Source: an uncultured Oscillospiraceae bacterium (GTDB lineage Bacteria; Bacillota; Clostridia; Oscillospirales; Oscillospiraceae). From it: a stretch of 23,607 nucleotides of DNA. Positions within the stretch are counted from its first letter, which is position 1. Each line of letters opens with the position of its first letter. This document shows, in pieces, positions 22,959-23,607 of the stretch. The translations under genes were made by a program, and so were the position numbers. A model generated the notes under the pieces. The model had not been told where the DNA came from. It saw nothing but the letters and a program-made list of their open reading frames with translations, and ran no database searches. The stretch lies in contig CAKTPR010000026.1 in NCBI GenBank assembly GCA_934591725.1, positions 1 to 23,607 on the forward strand, written 5' to 3'.

Positions 22959-22996
22959 AAAAGCTACATCCCAGTTTCCACTGAAATGTAGCTTTT
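22959..22996 (-). terminator. tRNA-Val terminator
   Basis: An 11-bp stem (AAAAGCTACAT with ATGTAGCTTTT) followed on the minus strand by six T residues. It lies 4 bases beyond the tRNA CCA end. Confidence 0.85.
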
Positions 22997-23000
22997 AACT

Positions 23001-23077
23001 TGGTGGAGAGTGGCGGACTCGAACCGTCGACCTTCCGCGTGTGAGGCGGACGCTCTAACCAGCTGAGCTAACCCTCC
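23001..23077 (-). tRNA. tRNA-Val (anticodon CAC)
   Basis: A 77-base cloverleaf on the minus strand. The acceptor GGAGGGT pairs with ACTCTCC, the D arm is GCTC..GAGC, and the anticodon stem TCCGC/GCGGA encloses loop CTCACAC, which places CAC at positions 34-36 (reads GUG). The T arm contains GGTTCGAGTCC. The discriminator is A and CCA is encoded. Confidence 0.95.
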
Positions 23078-23088
23078 AAAGCTTTATT

Positions 23089-23117
23089 ATAATAACATAA
23101 GAGTCGGCGGATTTCAA
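23089..23117 (-). promoter_or_regulatory. Sigma-A promoter of tRNA-Val
   Basis: Minus strand TTGAAA (23112-23117), 17-base spacer, TATTAT (23089-23094), just upstream of the tRNA 5' end. Confidence 0.7.
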
Positions 23118-23179
23118 GAGCAACTTTTTTACTTGAACCATATTTTTGAAAAAAAGAGAAAGAAAAACTAAAATTTATG

Positions 23180-23208
23180 TTGACAAGCCGCGGTCATTCT
23201 GGTACAAT
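23180..23208 (+). promoter_or_regulatory. Sigma-A promoter of the tRNA-Met / tRNA-Glu pair
   Basis: A perfect TTGACA (23180-23185), 17-base spacer, TACAAT (23203-23208), 27 bases before the tRNA. The 23118-23179 stretch before it is A/T-rich with no gene seen. Confidence 0.85.
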
Positions 23209-23235
23209 TCGTATGCTGTTCAAAAGAGCAGAGAT

Positions 23236-23312
23236 GGCGGCATAGCTCAGTTGGCTAGAGCATGCGGTTCATACCCGCAGTGTCCCCGGTTCGAATCCAG
23301 GTGCCGCTACCA
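23236..23312 (+). tRNA. tRNA with CAU anticodon (elongator Met, or Ile2 if lysidine-modified)
   Basis: A 77-base cloverleaf: acceptor GGCGGCA pairs with TGCCGCT (first pair G-U), D arm GCTC..GAGC, anticodon stem TGCGG/CCGCA with loop TTCATAC, T loop GGTTCGAATCC, discriminator A and encoded CCA. It lacks the three consecutive G-C pairs of an initiator anticodon stem, so it is not the initiator. Met versus Ile2 cannot be settled here. Confidence 0.92.
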
Positions 23313-23313
23313 A

Positions 23314-23343
23314 AAAAGGCGCAGCCTTTTGACTGCGCCTTTT
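23314..23343 (+). terminator. Terminator-like hairpin between tRNA-Met and tRNA-Glu
   Basis: AAAAGGCGCAG (23314-23324) and CTGCGCCTTTT (23333-23343) enclose an 8-base loop and end in TTTT. It separates two tRNA genes with no promoter between them, so it may be a partial terminator or a processing stem. Confidence 0.7.
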
Positions 23344-23347
23344 ATAT

Positions 23348-23422
23348 GGCCCGTTGGTCAAGTGGTTAAGACACCGCCCTTTCACGGCGGTAACATGGGT
23401 TCGAGTCCCGTACGGGTCACCA
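23348..23422 (+). tRNA. tRNA-Glu (anticodon TTC)
   Basis: A 75-base cloverleaf: acceptor GGCCCGT pairs with ACGGGTC, anticodon stem CCGCC/GGCGG with loop CTTTCAC places TTC at positions 34-36, T loop GGTTCGAGTCCC, discriminator A and encoded CCA. Its last 20 bases recur 146 bp downstream. Confidence 0.96.
23403..23422 (+). repeat. Direct repeat copy 1 (3' end of tRNA-Glu)
   Basis: Twenty bases from GAGTCCCG to GGGTCACCA, the 3' half of the T arm plus the acceptor strand and CCA. Identical to 23549-23568. Confidence 0.9.
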
Positions 23423-23459
23423 AAAAGATCAGTCCACCAAAGGTGGGCTGATTCTTTTT
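23422..23459 (+). terminator. Terminator after tRNA-Glu
   Basis: A stem of AAAAAGATCAGTCCACC against GGTGGGCTGA-T-TCTTTTT with one bulged T and a G-U pair, ending in TTTTT. It directly follows the CCA end. Confidence 0.85.
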
Positions 23460-23461
23460 GC

Positions 23462-23568
23462 ATACTCCCCGCGGGACTCGAAGGGAGCGGGAGTGAATGA
23501 CGTGCCGGGGGCACGTCAGAGCCGCGACCCGGCTCGCCCACAGGCGAGGAGTCCCGTACGGGTCACCA
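23462..23568 (+). repeat. Structured element ending in a second copy of the tRNA-Glu 3' end
   Basis: GC-rich sequence with nested inverted repeats. ACTCCCCGC pairs with GCGGGAGT (23464-23494 region), GACGTGCC/GGCACGTC is a perfect 8-bp stem with loop GGG (23499-23516), and CTCGCC/GGCGAG (23533-23548) has loop CACA. An outer CGGGACTC/GAGTCCCG pairing (23472-23479 with 23549-23556) is an alternative to the first stem. GGGACTCGAA at 23473-23482 is an inverted copy of the tRNA-Glu T loop, and 23549-23568 is a direct 20-base copy of the tRNA 3' end with CCA. It is either an attachment-site footprint or a tRNA-derived repeat. The last 39 bases of the window hold nothing further that I recognise. 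Confidence 0.6.
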
Positions 23569-23607
23569 CGTCGGAGCAAAGTCCGCTCCTCTTGGCTTCA
23601 AGTTGGT

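Larger units (their letters stand above)
20928..22978. mobile_element. AT-rich island with KilA-N gene and serine recombinase, probable mobile-element remnant
   Basis: Base composition drops clearly below the surrounding GC-rich genes. Both genes are types carried by phages or integrative elements. The sequence GAAACTGG at 20928-20935 recurs inverted as CCAGTTTC at 22971-22978, the latter in the loop of the tRNA-Val terminator, with weak similarity continuing inward. The boundaries are therefore only a suggestion; no target-site duplication was identified. Confidence 0.4.

Noticed and set aside
23146..23579. Small open frames across the tRNA genes with GFEPGT- and GTRTHV-like strings
   Set aside because: These are familiar spurious translations of tRNA T loops and their complements, not proteins.
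1..23607. CRISPR array, rRNA genes or replication origin
   Set aside because: No series of regularly spaced repeats, no rRNA-like sequence and no DnaA-box cluster were seen.

Overview
The window looks like a chromosomal segment from a gut-type Clostridia species, most likely family Oscillospiraceae/Ruminococcaceae. The evidence is a roughly 60% GC coding backbone, Firmicutes-style strong ribosome binding sites, near-consensus sigma-A promoters with 17-bp spacers, type III pantothenate kinase beside an ECF S component, pyruvate phosphate dikinase, and intrinsic terminators in most gene gaps. The species cannot be named from the sequence.

Region 1 (1-3730, minus strand): the 5' part of coaX behind an ECF S component (probably pantothenate-specific), then a secreted protein of unknown function and a lipoprotein. 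The two operons and single genes here are separated by clear promoters and hairpin terminators. Region 2 (3757-9159, minus strand): ppdK alone, then a translation-quality operon rimM - trmD - rsmA in which TrmD carries a fused C-terminal GNAT acetyltransferase domain. Region 3 (9397-14107, plus strand): an apparent operon of a 722-residue fusion of an HSL-type alpha/beta hydrolase and a condensation/alcohol-acetyltransferase-like domain, a zinc-ribbon six-helix membrane protein, and ftsH. This is the best candidate for an undescribed system: acyl or ester chemistry linked to a membrane partner and a membrane protease.

Region 4 (14171-17028, minus strand): two small polytopic membrane proteins (one DUF5058-like) translationally linked to a membrane-anchored PM20D1/Cps1-like M20 peptidase, perhaps an uptake-plus-hydrolysis unit for N-acyl amino acids or peptides. 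A MATE exporter is divergent from it (17167-18519).

Region 5 (18582-20897) is a decaying redox locus. It holds an aldo/keto reductase with a large internal deletion, a MerR regulator with a 1-bp frameshift but an intact MerR-type 19-bp-spacer operator, an intact flavodoxin, and a von Willebrand A protein whose ribosome binding site lies in a long inverted repeat. Region 6 (about 20928-22978) is an AT-rich island: a KilA-N gene with an early amber codon and a short serine recombinase, next to tRNA-Val. Region 7 (23001-23607) has tRNA-Val, tRNA-Met and tRNA-Glu, then a highly structured repeat-like element that ends in a second 20-bp copy of the tRNA-Glu 3' end. That second copy could be an attachment-site footprint or the end of a tRNA-derived repeat family.
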